Positions 8,607 through 17,826 of a stretch of DNA of 46,038 bases are shown here, piece after piece. Location: the NCBI GenBank assembly GCA_022791575.1, contig JAAVZI010000053.1:1-46038 (forward strand), read 5' to 3'. The notes beneath the pieces were generated by a model. It was not told the DNA's origin. It saw only the letters and a program-made list of their open reading frames with translations, and made no database searches. The position numbers and the translations under genes are program-made. This DNA comes from Lachnospiraceae bacterium (GTDB lineage: Bacteria; Bacillota; Clostridia; Lachnospirales; Lachnospiraceae). How positions within the stretch are numbered: the stretch's first letter is position 1; the number at the start of each line of letters is the position of its first letter.

Positions 8607-8768
8607 ATGAAAACGTTATATTTTGAACATGAAAACAAAAAGAAAAGAACGAACCTTATTATCGTTATCATTGCACTGGTTGTGCTTACCTGTATCGGCT
8701 TTGGCTATACCCATGTGATGAAGCAGACCGGCGCCGACACCATCAGCCATACCACAGGATCACATTAG
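8607..8768 (+). CDS. Small single-pass membrane protein, 53 residues, unknown
   Basis: An ATG preceded by GGTGATAAA encodes a charged N-terminus (EHENKKKRT), one hydrophobic helix of about 20 residues (IIVIIALVVLTCIGFGY) and a short polar tail rich in Thr and His. The positive charge before the helix suggests a cytoplasmic N-terminus with an external tail, or an uncleaved signal anchor. It overlaps the stop of the convergent AEC transporter gene by 4 bases. The clean membrane-protein layout and the upstream ribosome-binding site argue that it is a real gene. I do not recognise a family. Confidence 0.55.
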   Translation: MKTLYFEHENKKKRTNLIIVIIALVVLTCIGFGYTHVMKQTGADTISHTTGSH

Positions 8769-9709
8769 ATTAATCCCTGGCTTTTCATAATATAGACCCA
8801 GAAAGTCAGAGTCACAGAAGCCAGCAATGTTGTCATAACGACAATACTGCTGGTTAATGCTCCATCATTCTTCATATTCTTTGCCATTATGTAACAACTC
8901 GTTGTAGTCGGCGAGCCAAGCATAACAATCAACGCTACCATCTTCTCTCCGATATATCCCATATGAACCGCCAAAGGCAGAAATACCAGCGGCAGAATCA
9001 CCAGCTTAACCATAGCAGCTAGTACCGTCGGACGAATACGTGCAATCGCTGCCTTCCCTTCAAAACCAGCTCCCAGGGCAATCAATGCCAGCGGAGTTGC
9101 CATATTGGCCAGATATTGAATTGTTTTATTAATCATCACCGGAAAACGAATCTGCAGCAGAGATACTGCTGTACCTGCCAATATAGCCAGAATAATCGGA
9201 TTTTTGCATATATTCTTCACACTGGCTGCAATCTTACCCTTCTGATCCTCTACCCCCTCTCCTTCGAACGTCAGTACGATTACCGAATAAATATTGAATA
9301 ACGGTACTGTACCGATAATCATTAAAGAAGCCAGCTTTGATTCTCCATAAATGTTCTGTATAAATGCAAACCCCAAAACTGCAGCACTGCTACGAAAAGC
9401 CGCCTGTACAAAGGCTCCGCGCATACTCTTATCTTTCATAAGCAGTCGGGTCAGTCCCCATATAGTAAAAAAACTAATGGTGGTCACAAATGCACAAAAC
9501 ACCACATATCCACCGTCAAAATCATGGCGTACATCGGCTGCCGCCAGGTCCTTAAATACCAATGCCGGCAGAGTCACAGTAAAATTAAATTTATTGGCAG
9601 TTGTCACAAAATCATCATTCAGCATATGAACCTGCTTCAAAAACCATCCCACTAATATTACCAGAAAAATAGGAAATGTTGCATTCAGACTGAACATAAA
9701 ATTTTCCAT
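8765..9709 (-). CDS. AEC (auxin efflux carrier) family transporter
   Basis: The 314-residue protein has about ten hydrophobic helices in two five-helix halves with an unwound-looking middle helix, as in AEC/bile-acid-carrier-fold permeases. The N-terminal FPIFLVILVGWFLK and the C-terminal GSPTTTSCYIMA segments are typical of the family. Bacterial members move organic acids such as malate or malonate; the substrate here cannot be inferred. The start lies 2 bases after the dihydrofolate reductase stop, so the two are probably co-transcribed and translationally linked. No functional connection with folate is evident. Confidence 0.88.
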   Translation of the reverse strand: MENFMFSLNATFPIFLVILVGWFLKQVHMLNDDFVTTANKFNFTVTLPALVFKDLAAADVRHDFDGGYVVFCAFVTTISFFTIWGLTRLLMKDKSMRGAFVQAAFRSSAAVLGFAFIQNIYGESKLASLMIIGTVPLFNIYSVIVLTFEGEGVEDQKGKIAASVKNICKNPIILAILAGTAVSLLQIRFPVMINKTIQYLANMATPLALIALGAGFEGKAAIARIRPTVLAAMVKLVILPLVFLPLAVHMGYIGEKMVALIVMLGSPTTTSCYIMAKNMKNDGALTSSIVVMTTLLASVTLTFWVYIMKSQGLI

Positions 9710-9711
9710 GT

Positions 9712-10209
9712 CTACTCCTGCCCCTTTCTTTCATATACCTGAAATGTATACAAAAGATCAAAATAGGTCTGTTCCTCACTCTCTGATACCAGTTCCCAGT
9801 CCGCCTCTTGATCCAGATTCGGAAAATGAGCATCCGCATTATATATATAATCAATTCTAGTAATAAATGCCCGCCCACAATACGGCAGAAGCTGTCGATA
9901 AATTTCTTCTCCGCCAATGACATAGACTTTCTTATCCTGTTCTTTCAGCCAGGCTGTCAGCTCTTCCAGATTAGAAAAAACAATCCCATGCTGCACCGAA
10001 TAGGACGGGCTGGCAGATAGAATCACATTGGTTCTGCCCTTCAGAATCTGTCCGCTGGGAAGGCTTTCTAATGTTTTCCTTCCCATAACTATGATCTGTC
10101 CCATCGTCATCTCTCTAAACCGCTGCATATCCTGGGGAATCTGCACAAGAAGGCGGTTCTTAAGCCCAATTCCCCAGTTTCTATCTGCGGATACAATCAT
10201 ATTCCACAT
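9712..10209 (-). CDS. folA: Dihydrofolate reductase
   Basis: This 165-residue enzyme reduces dihydrofolate to tetrahydrofolate with NADPH. The sequence starts MWNMIVSADRNWGIG and has the loop residues LLVQIPQDMQRFREMT with the active-site acidic residue in the expected place, then the NADPH-binding IIVMGRKTLESLP, GRTNVILS and VIGGEEIYRQLLP. The C-terminus carries the FPNLD and Y-FQVYER features of the family. The length is normal. It is in an apparent operon: degV lies 16 bases upstream and the AEC transporter 2 bases downstream. No thyA is adjacent. Confidence 0.95.
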   Translation of the reverse strand: MWNMIVSADRNWGIGLKNRLLVQIPQDMQRFREMTMGQIIVMGRKTLESLPSGQILKGRTNVILSASPSYSVQHGIVFSNLEELTAWLKEQDKKVYVIGGEEIYRQLLPYCGRAFITRIDYIYNADAHFPNLDQEADWELVSESEEQTYFDLLYTFQVYERKGQE

Positions 10210-10225
10210 GAACGCCAGACTCCTT

Positions 10226-11089
10226 CTATACTTCCAGCGGCTTTGTACAAGTTAAAGCCAGCGCTCCCGGACCAATGTGGCAGGATACGCTTAAGGAAAG
10301 AGCATCAATATAAATCTCATGTCCTGGAAATACCTGCAATACTTCCTGACGAAATGCCTCAGCCGCTTCTAAATTCTCTGTATGGGCAATAGCAATATGC
10401 ATCTTCTTATGATCCTTACCAAACCGATCTTCTATATCCTTTCTAACCGCTTCAATCATAATTGTCTTAGCCTGATTGACCGTTCTTGCCTTAGCAAATG
10501 CGTCCAGTTTCTCTCCCTGAATCTGCAGCACTGGCTTCAGGCGCAGAATCGTTCCCAGCGCCGCTGCTGCCGGAGTAATTCTTCCGCCTTTTTTTAAATA
10601 TTTTAAAGTATCCAGCATAATATAAATACTGGAATCAAACTTGGTATTTTCCAGATACTCATCAATTTCTGCAGCGCTTTTTCCCATTTCTGCCATTTCT
10701 TTTGCATCCAAAACCGACTGTCTCTGGGTGACCGAAATTCTCTGATTATTGACAACATGAACTTTGCCATCATAGTCCCGCGCCACAACCAGGGCTGTCT
10801 CACAGGAACTACTCAGGCCGCTTGACATCGGTATATGGACAATCTCATCATATTCCTTAAGTACTTCATCCCACAGACTGGTTAGAGAATCGATGGATGG
10901 CTGGGAAGTAGAAATATCTGCATCCCCTTTAAGCCTCTCATAAAATTCCTGCTGGGTTAAAGTAATATCCTCAAAATATTCTTCTTCATTTATCATAAAT
11001 GGCATAGGCAGAACAAAAATCCCCATATCCTTTGCCTGCTTCTGTGTAATTCCACTGTTGCTGTCCGTTATAATCGCTATTTTACTCAA
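10226..11089 (-). CDS. DegV family fatty-acid-binding protein
   Basis: At 287 residues it begins SKIAIITDSNSGIT, the DegV signature, and has STSQPS and MSSGLSSSCE, which in the family line the fatty-acid pocket. DegV/FakB proteins bind a fatty acid and present it to the kinase FakA for entry into phospholipid synthesis. The TTG at 11089 is preferred: GGAGG ends 7 bases upstream and lies inside the longer frame that begins at ATG 11104. It lies directly upstream of the dihydrofolate reductase gene on the same strand. No fakA is in the window. Confidence 0.9.
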   Translation of the reverse strand: MSKIAIITDSNSGITQKQAKDMGIFVLPMPFMINEEEYFEDITLTQQEFYERLKGDADISTSQPSIDSLTSLWDEVLKEYDEIVHIPMSSGLSSSCETALVVARDYDGKVHVVNNQRISVTQRQSVLDAKEMAEMGKSAAEIDEYLENTKFDSSIYIMLDTLKYLKKGGRITPAAAALGTILRLKPVLQIQGEKLDAFAKARTVNQAKTIMIEAVRKDIEDRFGKDHKKMHIAIAHTENLEAAEAFRQEVLQVFPGHEIYIDALSLSVSCHIGPGALALTCTKPLEV

Positions 11090-11152
11090 ATATCTTTCCT
11101 CCATTCTGTTGATTTCTTCAAAATCAGCCTATTACTTTCCTAGTCTTACATA

Positions 11153-12370
11153 TTATTTCCTTTTTTTCCGCTTTTCATTAGAAACATGCGTGCCTATATC
11201 TGCCGTTTTGTCCGAATTCTTCCATTTTACTTCTGCAATTTTCCTGGTTTTAAGCCTAGCATGTACAAAATCAGATAACATAGTGTACATAATAGAGACC
11301 AGAGGAATTCCTAGAATCATACCGGAGACTCCCATTAGATTTCCACCCAAAGTCACTGCTGCCAAGACCCAGATCGACGGCAGTCCCACAGAATTACCTA
11401 CTACATGAGGATAAATCAGGTTTCCCTCTATCTGCTGCAATACCAGAAACAGAATGACAAAAAAGAGCGCCTGCATGGGATCTACCATAAGAATTAAAAA
11501 CGCTCCTACAAAGCATCCTACAAATGCACCCACAATCGGAACCAATGACATGACACCAATTAACACGCCAATCATAACACTATAAGGCAGTCCGAATATG
11601 GCCATAGAAATAATAAACATCATACCCAGAATAAAAGCCTCTGTACACTGACCGACTAGAAAATTCGAAAAAGTCCGATCCGCCATTCTCATGACACCGA
11701 TCGTTCGGTCCGCATTTGTAATCGGAAACAGGCTATACAACAACTTCTTGCACTGCTCACTTAAAGTTTCTTTCTGAAACAGCACATAAAATGCAAAAAT
11801 AATTGCAATAAAAAATGTAGTAATGCCGCTGACCACACCAGAGATAATTCCCACCGTAGAACTGAACATTCCGGCAATCTGACTAGTGCTGAGCTTTGAC
11901 ATCGCACGACCAATCACATCCCAGACATGTTCCAAGTTGCCAATCGTATCTCCCAGCTTTGGTATCTTTCTCTGCAGCATATGAAGCCAGCGTGTCACTT
12001 CCTTATTAAACTTCGGCACCTGTTCAATGACCTGAGTAATCGTAGTGGTAAGCTGAGGAACTACTAATAATGCTACTAGCAGCAAAACGCCTAACACAAA
12101 AAAAAGTGTTAATACAAAGCTGATTATTCGTTTCCTCTTATATAAAAATGAACCCGATTTACATCTGCGTTCCATCTGCTCTTCAATAAAACGCATAGGC
12201 ACATTAAAAATAAAAGCAATTCCAAGTCCCAGTATAAAAGGAAATACCATCTGTAGACAAATTCCTAAAAATCCCAATATATTATTAACATTATCTACAA
12301 GCTGGTACATTAGAATAATCGCCGCCGCCAAAAGCAAAATAATTCTTATATTTTTCTTATTGAATTCCAT
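11153..12370 (-). CDS. AI-2E family transporter (UPF0118 permease)
   Basis: The 405-residue protein has about eight membrane helices, with a long amphipathic region between the third and fourth (VEQVPKFNKEVTRW). The conserved C-terminal block includes LIGVMSLVPIVGAFVG, QQIEGNLIYPHVVGNSVGLPSIWVL and GIPLVSIMYTML. These are the hallmarks of the AI-2E/PerM family, whose members have been linked to autoinducer export or Na+/H+ antiport. The actual substrate is unknown. The last ~35 residues are Lys-rich and cytoplasmic. It lies 63 bases upstream of degV on the same strand and 41 bases downstream of the propeller glycosidase; no terminator is visible on either side. Confidence 0.9.
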   Translation of the reverse strand: MEFNKKNIRIILLLAAAIILMYQLVDNVNNILGFLGICLQMVFPFILGLGIAFIFNVPMRFIEEQMERRCKSGSFLYKRKRIISFVLTLFFVLGVLLLVALLVVPQLTTTITQVIEQVPKFNKEVTRWLHMLQRKIPKLGDTIGNLEHVWDVIGRAMSKLSTSQIAGMFSSTVGIISGVVSGITTFFIAIIFAFYVLFQKETLSEQCKKLLYSLFPITNADRTIGVMRMADRTFSNFLVGQCTEAFILGMMFIISMAIFGLPYSVMIGVLIGVMSLVPIVGAFVGCFVGAFLILMVDPMQALFFVILFLVLQQIEGNLIYPHVVGNSVGLPSIWVLAAVTLGGNLMGVSGMILGIPLVSIMYTMLSDFVHARLKTRKIAEVKWKNSDKTADIGTHVSNEKRKKRK

Positions 12371-12411
12371 ATCAATCCCCTTATTTATATCCTGTATTTT
12401 CTATAAATACC

Positions 12412-13440
12412 TTATTGAAACGGCTGATCCGATGCCACGGCAATCGTCCGAAATTCCTGAAATATCTTGGTCCGATCATGTGCCCGCCAAGGCCTGGTTG
12501 CACAATAAAAATGATATAGTCTCCCTTCATAATAGAAAATCGACGCCTTATGAGCATGTCCCTCGTCAATGCTTCCTTCTTCTCCGCTTGGAATAATCGG
12601 GTTTTCTACTTTATCCCAATGTATCAGATCAGAAGATAGCGCAAGTCCCTCTTGAGCATGCTTATAAACCTTCCCATCATAGCCGAAGAAGAAATCACAC
12701 CAGATCTCTCCATCTCTGACCACATAAGGATCTGACAGAAAACGGCTGTCCCACGCCTCTGCGGGTGTCACTGGCACAACCGGATTAGACTCGCAGCGCT
12801 CCCAATGCAGTAGATCCGAAGACTTCGCCATTCCCGTCTGCTCAATCCATCTCTTCTGAGTATCCTTAGCGTTATAGAACAGATACCACATTCCTTCATT
12901 CTCAATGATACAGGCCTTGTATAGCCCACCCTTTTCCCAATCCTCTCCATCCTTCCAGGAAAAGACCGGCTGTTCCAACCGATGCCAGGTATGCAGATCT
13001 TCCTCTTCACACCAGGCCAGACTGATTTCCGCAGGACCAGCTTCGTATCCACTGGAAGGATAAGAATGGTATACCAGCCAGTATTTACCGTCTACTTTGC
13101 GCAGCCTGGGGGTATCATAGAGCTGATCACTTTCCTTAATGATCCAGGTTGCCGCCGCACCGACCCAGTCCCAGCTGCTGCCTTCCTCTTTTCGTCCCAG
13201 AATCACGCACTCATGGTTCCAATGTAGTAAGTCATCACTAACTGCAAGGGCCGTCTGATAGCCCTTTCCATCATACCCGACATACATCATATAAAATCTG
13301 TCATTATGCTGGAACACAAAGGGACAGTCCACAGACTGTTCATCAAATGCACCTGGTACTCCTGATCCTACCAGTACAGGCTCACTGTATTTATAGGGGG
13401 TCAGGTATTTCTGAATTCTTGCATCATCATTTTTAATCAT
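12412..13440 (-). CDS. Five-bladed beta-propeller glycosidase, GH43/GH32/GH130-like
   Basis: The 342-residue protein repeats a blade pattern of the type FYMMYVGYDGKGYQTALAVSDDLLHW, here at about residues 48-74, 200-230 and 270-300. That periodicity is shared by GH32, GH43, GH62, GH68 and GH130. Acidic residues in positions typical for catalysis occur at FDEQSVDCP, LSDPYVVRDGE and DEGHAHKAS. No signal peptide is present, so it should act in the cytoplasm. It is probably co-transcribed with the GH78 rhamnosidase 51 bases upstream, implying work on a rhamnose-containing oligosaccharide. The exact CAZy family is uncertain. Confidence 0.75.
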   Translation of the reverse strand: MIKNDDARIQKYLTPYKYSEPVLVGSGVPGAFDEQSVDCPFVFQHNDRFYMMYVGYDGKGYQTALAVSDDLLHWNHECVILGRKEEGSSWDWVGAAATWIIKESDQLYDTPRLRKVDGKYWLVYHSYPSSGYEAGPAEISLAWCEEEDLHTWHRLEQPVFSWKDGEDWEKGGLYKACIIENEGMWYLFYNAKDTQKRWIEQTGMAKSSDLLHWERCESNPVVPVTPAEAWDSRFLSDPYVVRDGEIWCDFFFGYDGKVYKHAQEGLALSSDLIHWDKVENPIIPSGEEGSIDEGHAHKASIFYYEGRLYHFYCATRPWRAHDRTKIFQEFRTIAVASDQPFQ

Positions 13441-13491
13441 AACTAATTCCTTTCAAAATATTAATTGCTAATACCAATAACAAATTCTGTA

Positions 13492-16092
13492 TCACTTTGG
13501 TTCACATGTAAATTCGTAGCTTCCAGAACCGATCTTCGTCTCGGTCCCATCGGGAGCAATAAAAGTACCTCTTGTATTCGCCGGAAGTTCCACTTGAATA
13601 CAGACATGGGTTTCATCCCTCTTTTTCCAATGAACAGATACTCTGCCATATGGATGCATATGCCAGGTATCTACTTCCTCTACGTTATCTGCAATATACG
13701 GTTGAATCACCAGCTCATCAAATGGAATGTCATGACGCATACCTTGAATTCCAGACAGTCCGCTATAGAACCATTCATCTCCGCTTCCCAGCATAAAATG
13801 ATTCTGAGAGCCGTGAGGACGCTGCGGCATAGGACCGTCCCATTCCTCTGTCAATGTGGTAGCACCACATTTCACCTGATATCCATAGCTAGGTTTATCA
13901 GTAATCTTCATCATTTCATTCATAATATCAGAACGGTTATACTTGGTCAGCGCAGCAGTTACAAATGGATGTCCTACATCACCGGCCGTCGTGGCATAGC
14001 CCCGCAGTTCAATATCCTTGACCAGTACATCGAATACCTTCTGCTCATATTCCTCTTCCACCAGACCAGCCATCAGCGACAGAGCCTGCGCTGCCTGACT
14101 GCCGGTACCATAGCGGCAGCCCTGATTATCGAAGAATTGTAGATTATATTCCTTCTTAACTTCCTGCATCAAAGCATCATAGGTCTTCTCATCCTCCGTT
14201 TTATTCAGAAGGCCAGCGACTCTCTTCATAATGCCAAGGTCATAGTAATAAATCGTCGTTGCAATTACTGGTACAGGCGTATTCTGTGAATACGGCACGT
14301 AGGGTCCGATGTCAAGCCAGTCGCCAAGCCCATGATGCAGCACATGATGATGAGTCTTAGAAGTCAGATAATCCATATAACGCTTCATGGTATCATAATA
14401 TCTGGTAAAAATAGAGATATCTCCGTATTTCTTATACGCATACCAGGGATTGATAATACAGGCACTGCCCCATTCCGGGGAATCCAGATAGCCATAATGC
14501 CACTTCACAAATTCCGTAATATATTCTGGACAGATATCTGGAACAAGACCATTATCATGTTGAGCCTCCGCCATATCCTGCTCAATTTTCTCATATAAGT
14601 TATGTACATCATAGTTATACATAATAGCCGGTCCAATCAGATGAGACTGTTCCATCCAGCCCAGCTTCTCCCGGTGAGGGCAGTCGGTCATAATACTCTT
14701 CATATTGCTGAGCATGGCCTGGGTAATGATGCCATGAATCTGGTTATATAATTCATTTGAACAGTGAAAACTTCCCATCATCTCCATATCCGGGTAAATG
14801 AATTCGCCTGCAAAATGTTCCAATATAGGCTGATCTTCCTTCCCAGACGCCAGTTCTTTCGGCACCGCTCCTTCTACCTGTACATACCGGAATCCGGTAT
14901 AAGTGAATTTGGACGCGTATTCCTGTACATCCTGATCATTCATATAATAATCCCAGCTGTAATTCTTGCCAGTCACTTTCTGATCTGGAGTACCATCCTC
15001 CTTCAGGATCTCGCCTGGCTTCATTTTAATCCGCGCCCCGGCATGTTTCCCATCTGTGGTTACGCGGATTCTCACCCAGCCAGAGAAATTCTTGCCCAGG
15101 TCATAGAGGTAAACACCCGGTCTTACTTCATTTACTGAAACAGGTTGCATAATCTCCATTACCTTCAACGGAAGATTCTTCTGCGCCGTTAATCTGCCCT
15201 TTGGCGCTTCTACGATCTCTGCCTTTGTCCAGCTCTCATCCTCTTTAAATTGCGCTGTATCAAATCCTTCCTGTTCGTCCGCCGCATAATACTCTTCCCC
15301 GCCGTAAATGCAGCTGTAGGCAATAGGACTCTTGGCCATAGAACAGGTATCATCACTGACTATCGTATCCTTTCTTCCATCCTCATAAGTAATCTCAATC
15401 TGCAGAAGGAATTTACTATAGCCATAACTTCTGGGAAAATAAGCATACCTTCCCTTATGGCCGGGAATGTGGAACATGCCGTCGCCTAACAGCAGTCCCC
15501 AGGCATTCGTCCCCGACTGCAGCAGTTTCGTAATATCATAAGTATTATAAAGACAGCTTTTTTCATAATTGGTCCACCCCGGTTGAAGAACATATTCTGT
15601 TACGTTCTTCCCATTAATGGTCAGTTCATACTGGCCAAGTCCGCAAATATACGCGCGGGCACGGGCTATCGTTCCCAATGCTTCAAAGGTATTCCGATAC
15701 ATATGATGAATCTCACTTTCGGTCTCACCAATCCAGCTGGCTTTCCAGCATTCTTCCTCCATCAGTCCCATTTCAAAAAAATTTACAGAACTGTAAGCGC
15801 TTACATTCCCGCTCTGCCAGACACGAACCTTCCAGTAATAACGCTTGGCCGATTCTAGTGCCTGTCCATCATACACAATATTAACCATGGCAGAATTCTC
15901 GATTCTGCCGCTGTCCCAGATATTGCCCTGATCCTGGAACAGAAGCTCTTTATCATCAGCCACCAGAATCTGATAGGCCTCCTGGCGCCAGTTCTTTTCT
16001 TCTGTCTCCACATTCCAGCTGAATGTAGGCTGCAGTACATCAATACCTAGGGGATTGTCCTGGTATTCCACTCTAGTTCTTGTGATATTCAT
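13492..16092 (-). CDS. Alpha-L-rhamnosidase, GH78-type
   Basis: About 866 residues with the multi-domain layout of bacterial alpha-L-rhamnosidases. A fibronectin-like start (RVEYQDNPLGID) is followed by the beta-sandwich with GLGQYELTINGKNV and LGDGMF, and the alpha/alpha-barrel with TDCPHREKLGWMEQ, SPEWGSACIINPW and GLGDWLDIGP. The C-terminal sandwich contains WDGPMPQRPHGSQNH and VHWKKRD. The ATG at 16092 has GGAGGT 6 bases upstream; the open frame continues 65 codons further but has no such site. There is no signal peptide, so it should hydrolyse imported rhamnosides inside the cell. It heads a leftward unit with the propeller glycosidase. Confidence 0.93.
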   Translation of the reverse strand: MNITRTRVEYQDNPLGIDVLQPTFSWNVETEEKNWRQEAYQILVADDKELLFQDQGNIWDSGRIENSAMVNIVYDGQALESAKRYYWKVRVWQSGNVSAYSSVNFFEMGLMEEECWKASWIGETESEIHHMYRNTFEALGTIARARAYICGLGQYELTINGKNVTEYVLQPGWTNYEKSCLYNTYDITKLLQSGTNAWGLLLGDGMFHIPGHKGRYAYFPRSYGYSKFLLQIEITYEDGRKDTIVSDDTCSMAKSPIAYSCIYGGEEYYAADEQEGFDTAQFKEDESWTKAEIVEAPKGRLTAQKNLPLKVMEIMQPVSVNEVRPGVYLYDLGKNFSGWVRIRVTTDGKHAGARIKMKPGEILKEDGTPDQKVTGKNYSWDYYMNDQDVQEYASKFTYTGFRYVQVEGAVPKELASGKEDQPILEHFAGEFIYPDMEMMGSFHCSNELYNQIHGIITQAMLSNMKSIMTDCPHREKLGWMEQSHLIGPAIMYNYDVHNLYEKIEQDMAEAQHDNGLVPDICPEYITEFVKWHYGYLDSPEWGSACIINPWYAYKKYGDISIFTRYYDTMKRYMDYLTSKTHHHVLHHGLGDWLDIGPYVPYSQNTPVPVIATTIYYYDLGIMKRVAGLLNKTEDEKTYDALMQEVKKEYNLQFFDNQGCRYGTGSQAAQALSLMAGLVEEEYEQKVFDVLVKDIELRGYATTAGDVGHPFVTAALTKYNRSDIMNEMMKITDKPSYGYQVKCGATTLTEEWDGPMPQRPHGSQNHFMLGSGDEWFYSGLSGIQGMRHDIPFDELVIQPYIADNVEEVDTWHMHPYGRVSVHWKKRDETHVCIQVELPANTRGTFIAPDGTETKIGSGSYEFTCEPK

Positions 16093-16147
16093 CCGATGAC
16101 CTCCGTTTCTAAAAACTATGTCCCTTTGTATTTTTCCATAGTCATCC

Positions 16148-16165
16148 ATACTATACGTGTAGTAT
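16148..16165. promoter_or_regulatory. Operator-like palindrome overlapping the rhamnosidase -10
   Basis: ATACTA-TACGTG-TAGTAT is an 18-base near-perfect palindrome with mismatches only at one pair near the centre. It overlaps the -10 of the leftward promoter, an ideal position for a repressor. No regulator gene is in the glycan island. Confidence 0.5.
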
Positions 16166-16189
16166 ACCAATTTTTTCATAAAATGTCTA
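16161..16189 (-). promoter_or_regulatory. Promoter of the GH78 rhamnosidase unit
   Basis: TAGACA (16184-16189), a 17-base spacer and TATACT (16161-16166) on the minus strand. Its -35 directly abuts the -35 of the divergent esterase promoter. Confidence 0.75.
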
Positions 16190-16218
16190 TTGCATGATGG
16201 CAAAAAAAAATATATAAT
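16190..16218 (+). promoter_or_regulatory. Promoter of the esterase gene
   Basis: TTGCAT (16190-16195), a 17-base A-rich spacer and consensus TATAAT (16213-16218) on the plus strand. The start of transcription is near 16225, about 90 bases before the esterase ATG. Confidence 0.75.
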
Positions 16219-16317
16219 TGAATATGATATAGAATTCCAACTTTTATGAAGTGAAATAATTGGGGATTTGTGATTTGCAATTAGCATATTGAATTAAGAA
16301 GAAAAGAGGCTGTAAAT

Positions 16318-17703
16318 ATGAAACATGGCGTATTTATTGAAAAAGGATTAAGTGACTGGCAGATTGTGCAGCATAAAAATCATCAAGCTGATGTATATTT
16401 TGCCGGAAGCTGGCAGGTTATCAAAGATGCGGTTAAAATCGGCGTCAAGGATGCCCGGCCACAGATCCGTGTCGTAAGTGAAGAAGACAACTCACCTGTC
16501 ATTCCCTGGCAAGAGGTAACGATTCACCCTGCACAAGACTGCACAACCGGAACATGGGAAACAACCCTGACCATTCCTGCTGGTGGTTTGTACCGGATCG
16601 AAACCGGACTGGTTGTGAATAGTACCAACCCCGATTTTCACTGGACGTTCCGCGGAGATACCCGGCTCCATGTGGGAATCGGCGATGTTTTTCTAATTGC
16701 CGGGCAATCGAATTCTGCTGGCTACGGCAAAGATGCTGCATTTGACCCCCCTGAACTGGGTGTCCACCTGTTCCGCAACCGCCGCAGCTGGGATCTGGCT
16801 TCACACCCCTTTAACGAATCTACTTATGCAGCGGACGCACCCAATGCAGAACGCGGAGTCTCCGGTGTCAGTCCTTATCTTGCCTTTGGCAAGGCGCTGA
16901 AAAAATATACCCACTATCCGGTAGGATTGATTGCCAGCGCTATGGGCGGTATGCCCATTAAACAATGGAACCCGGACGGTGGCAAATTATATGTGAATAT
17001 GCTGAAACAGACCAAAGCCTGTGGAGAAATTGCAGGAGTCCTGTGGTATCAGGGCTGCAGTAATACAGATAAAAAAGGGATGGATGGTTACAAGGAAAAA
17101 TATTATGATATTATCCAATCTTTCCGCCGTGACTTGGGCTATCCGGTCAGGTTCTTTACCTTCCAGCTGAACCGTGAAGTATATAGCCATAACGACGAGG
17201 GATATGGAACCATCCGTGAGATTCAGCGCAGTGCCTGTCATGACCTAGAAGAAGTATATGTACTTCCCACTCTTCACTGTACCCTGACTGACGGAATTCA
17301 TAACAATGCCCATTCCTGTATTATGTTAGGGGAAAATATGGCAAAGCAGTGCAGCCATGTCTTATATGGAACGAAAGACTTTTCTGCACCAGAGATTACC
17401 GAAGCCGTTGTAGAAGGCTCCACGGTTACAGCCTGCTTTGCCAATGTATCCGATACACTGCTTCTGCCAGACAACAGCTGCGAAAAATGCGGATTTACAA
17501 TTCGAGATCAAAAAGGGGCCATTCCCTTTTCCCCGGTAACAGCCAAAGGACATACCCTGCAGTTCCAGCTCGAACGGCCGGCAGAAGGACAAATGGATAT
17601 TTCTTTTGCCTATGAAGCCAACCCAACCCATGTTCCGCCGCTTGACAGCCTCACCTATCTTCCACCGCTGTCGTTCTATCAAGTACCGGTTGCAAAAAAA
17701 TAA
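16318..17703 (+). CDS. SGNH-type sialate O-acetylesterase-like hydrolase
   Basis: The 461-residue protein has the SASA/SGNH catalytic blocks: GQSNSAG with the nucleophile Ser131, an oxyanion Gly in SAMGGMPI, WYQGCSN for block III, and DGIHNN with Asp325 and His328. An N-terminal beta-sandwich of about 110 residues precedes it and a further sandwich-like domain follows. Such enzymes remove O-acetyl groups from sugars (sialic acids, xylan or pectin). No signal peptide is visible. It is transcribed divergently from the rhamnosidase and 123 bases before the GH29 gene, which fits removal of acetyl groups from a decorated fucose/rhamnose glycan after import. The exact substrate is unknown. Confidence 0.85.
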   Translation: MKHGVFIEKGLSDWQIVQHKNHQADVYFAGSWQVIKDAVKIGVKDARPQIRVVSEEDNSPVIPWQEVTIHPAQDCTTGTWETTLTIPAGGLYRIETGLVVNSTNPDFHWTFRGDTRLHVGIGDVFLIAGQSNSAGYGKDAAFDPPELGVHLFRNRRSWDLASHPFNESTYAADAPNAERGVSGVSPYLAFGKALKKYTHYPVGLIASAMGGMPIKQWNPDGGKLYVNMLKQTKACGEIAGVLWYQGCSNTDKKGMDGYKEKYYDIIQSFRRDLGYPVRFFTFQLNREVYSHNDEGYGTIREIQRSACHDLEEVYVLPTLHCTLTDGIHNNAHSCIMLGENMAKQCSHVLYGTKDFSAPEITEAVVEGSTVTACFANVSDTLLLPDNSCEKCGFTIRDQKGAIPFSPVTAKGHTLQFQLERPAEGQMDISFAYEANPTHVPPLDSLTYLPPLSFYQVPVAKK

Positions 17704-17722
17704 AGATTGTCACAAAACAGCA

Positions 17723-17751
17723 TTGTACTGACAGATTTTATTTGTTATAAT
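17723..17751 (+). promoter_or_regulatory. Promoter of the GH29 gene
   Basis: TTGTAC (17723-17728), a 17-base spacer and consensus TATAAT (17746-17751). It lies in the 123-base gap after the esterase, so the fucosidase and HD gene can be expressed separately from it. Confidence 0.7.
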
Positions 17752-17826
17752 AATAGAATACGTAAACTTTAGGTCATTCAATATTGTCTATCAGAAATGA
17801 CTTTTGACAGGAAAGGAATGAATAAC

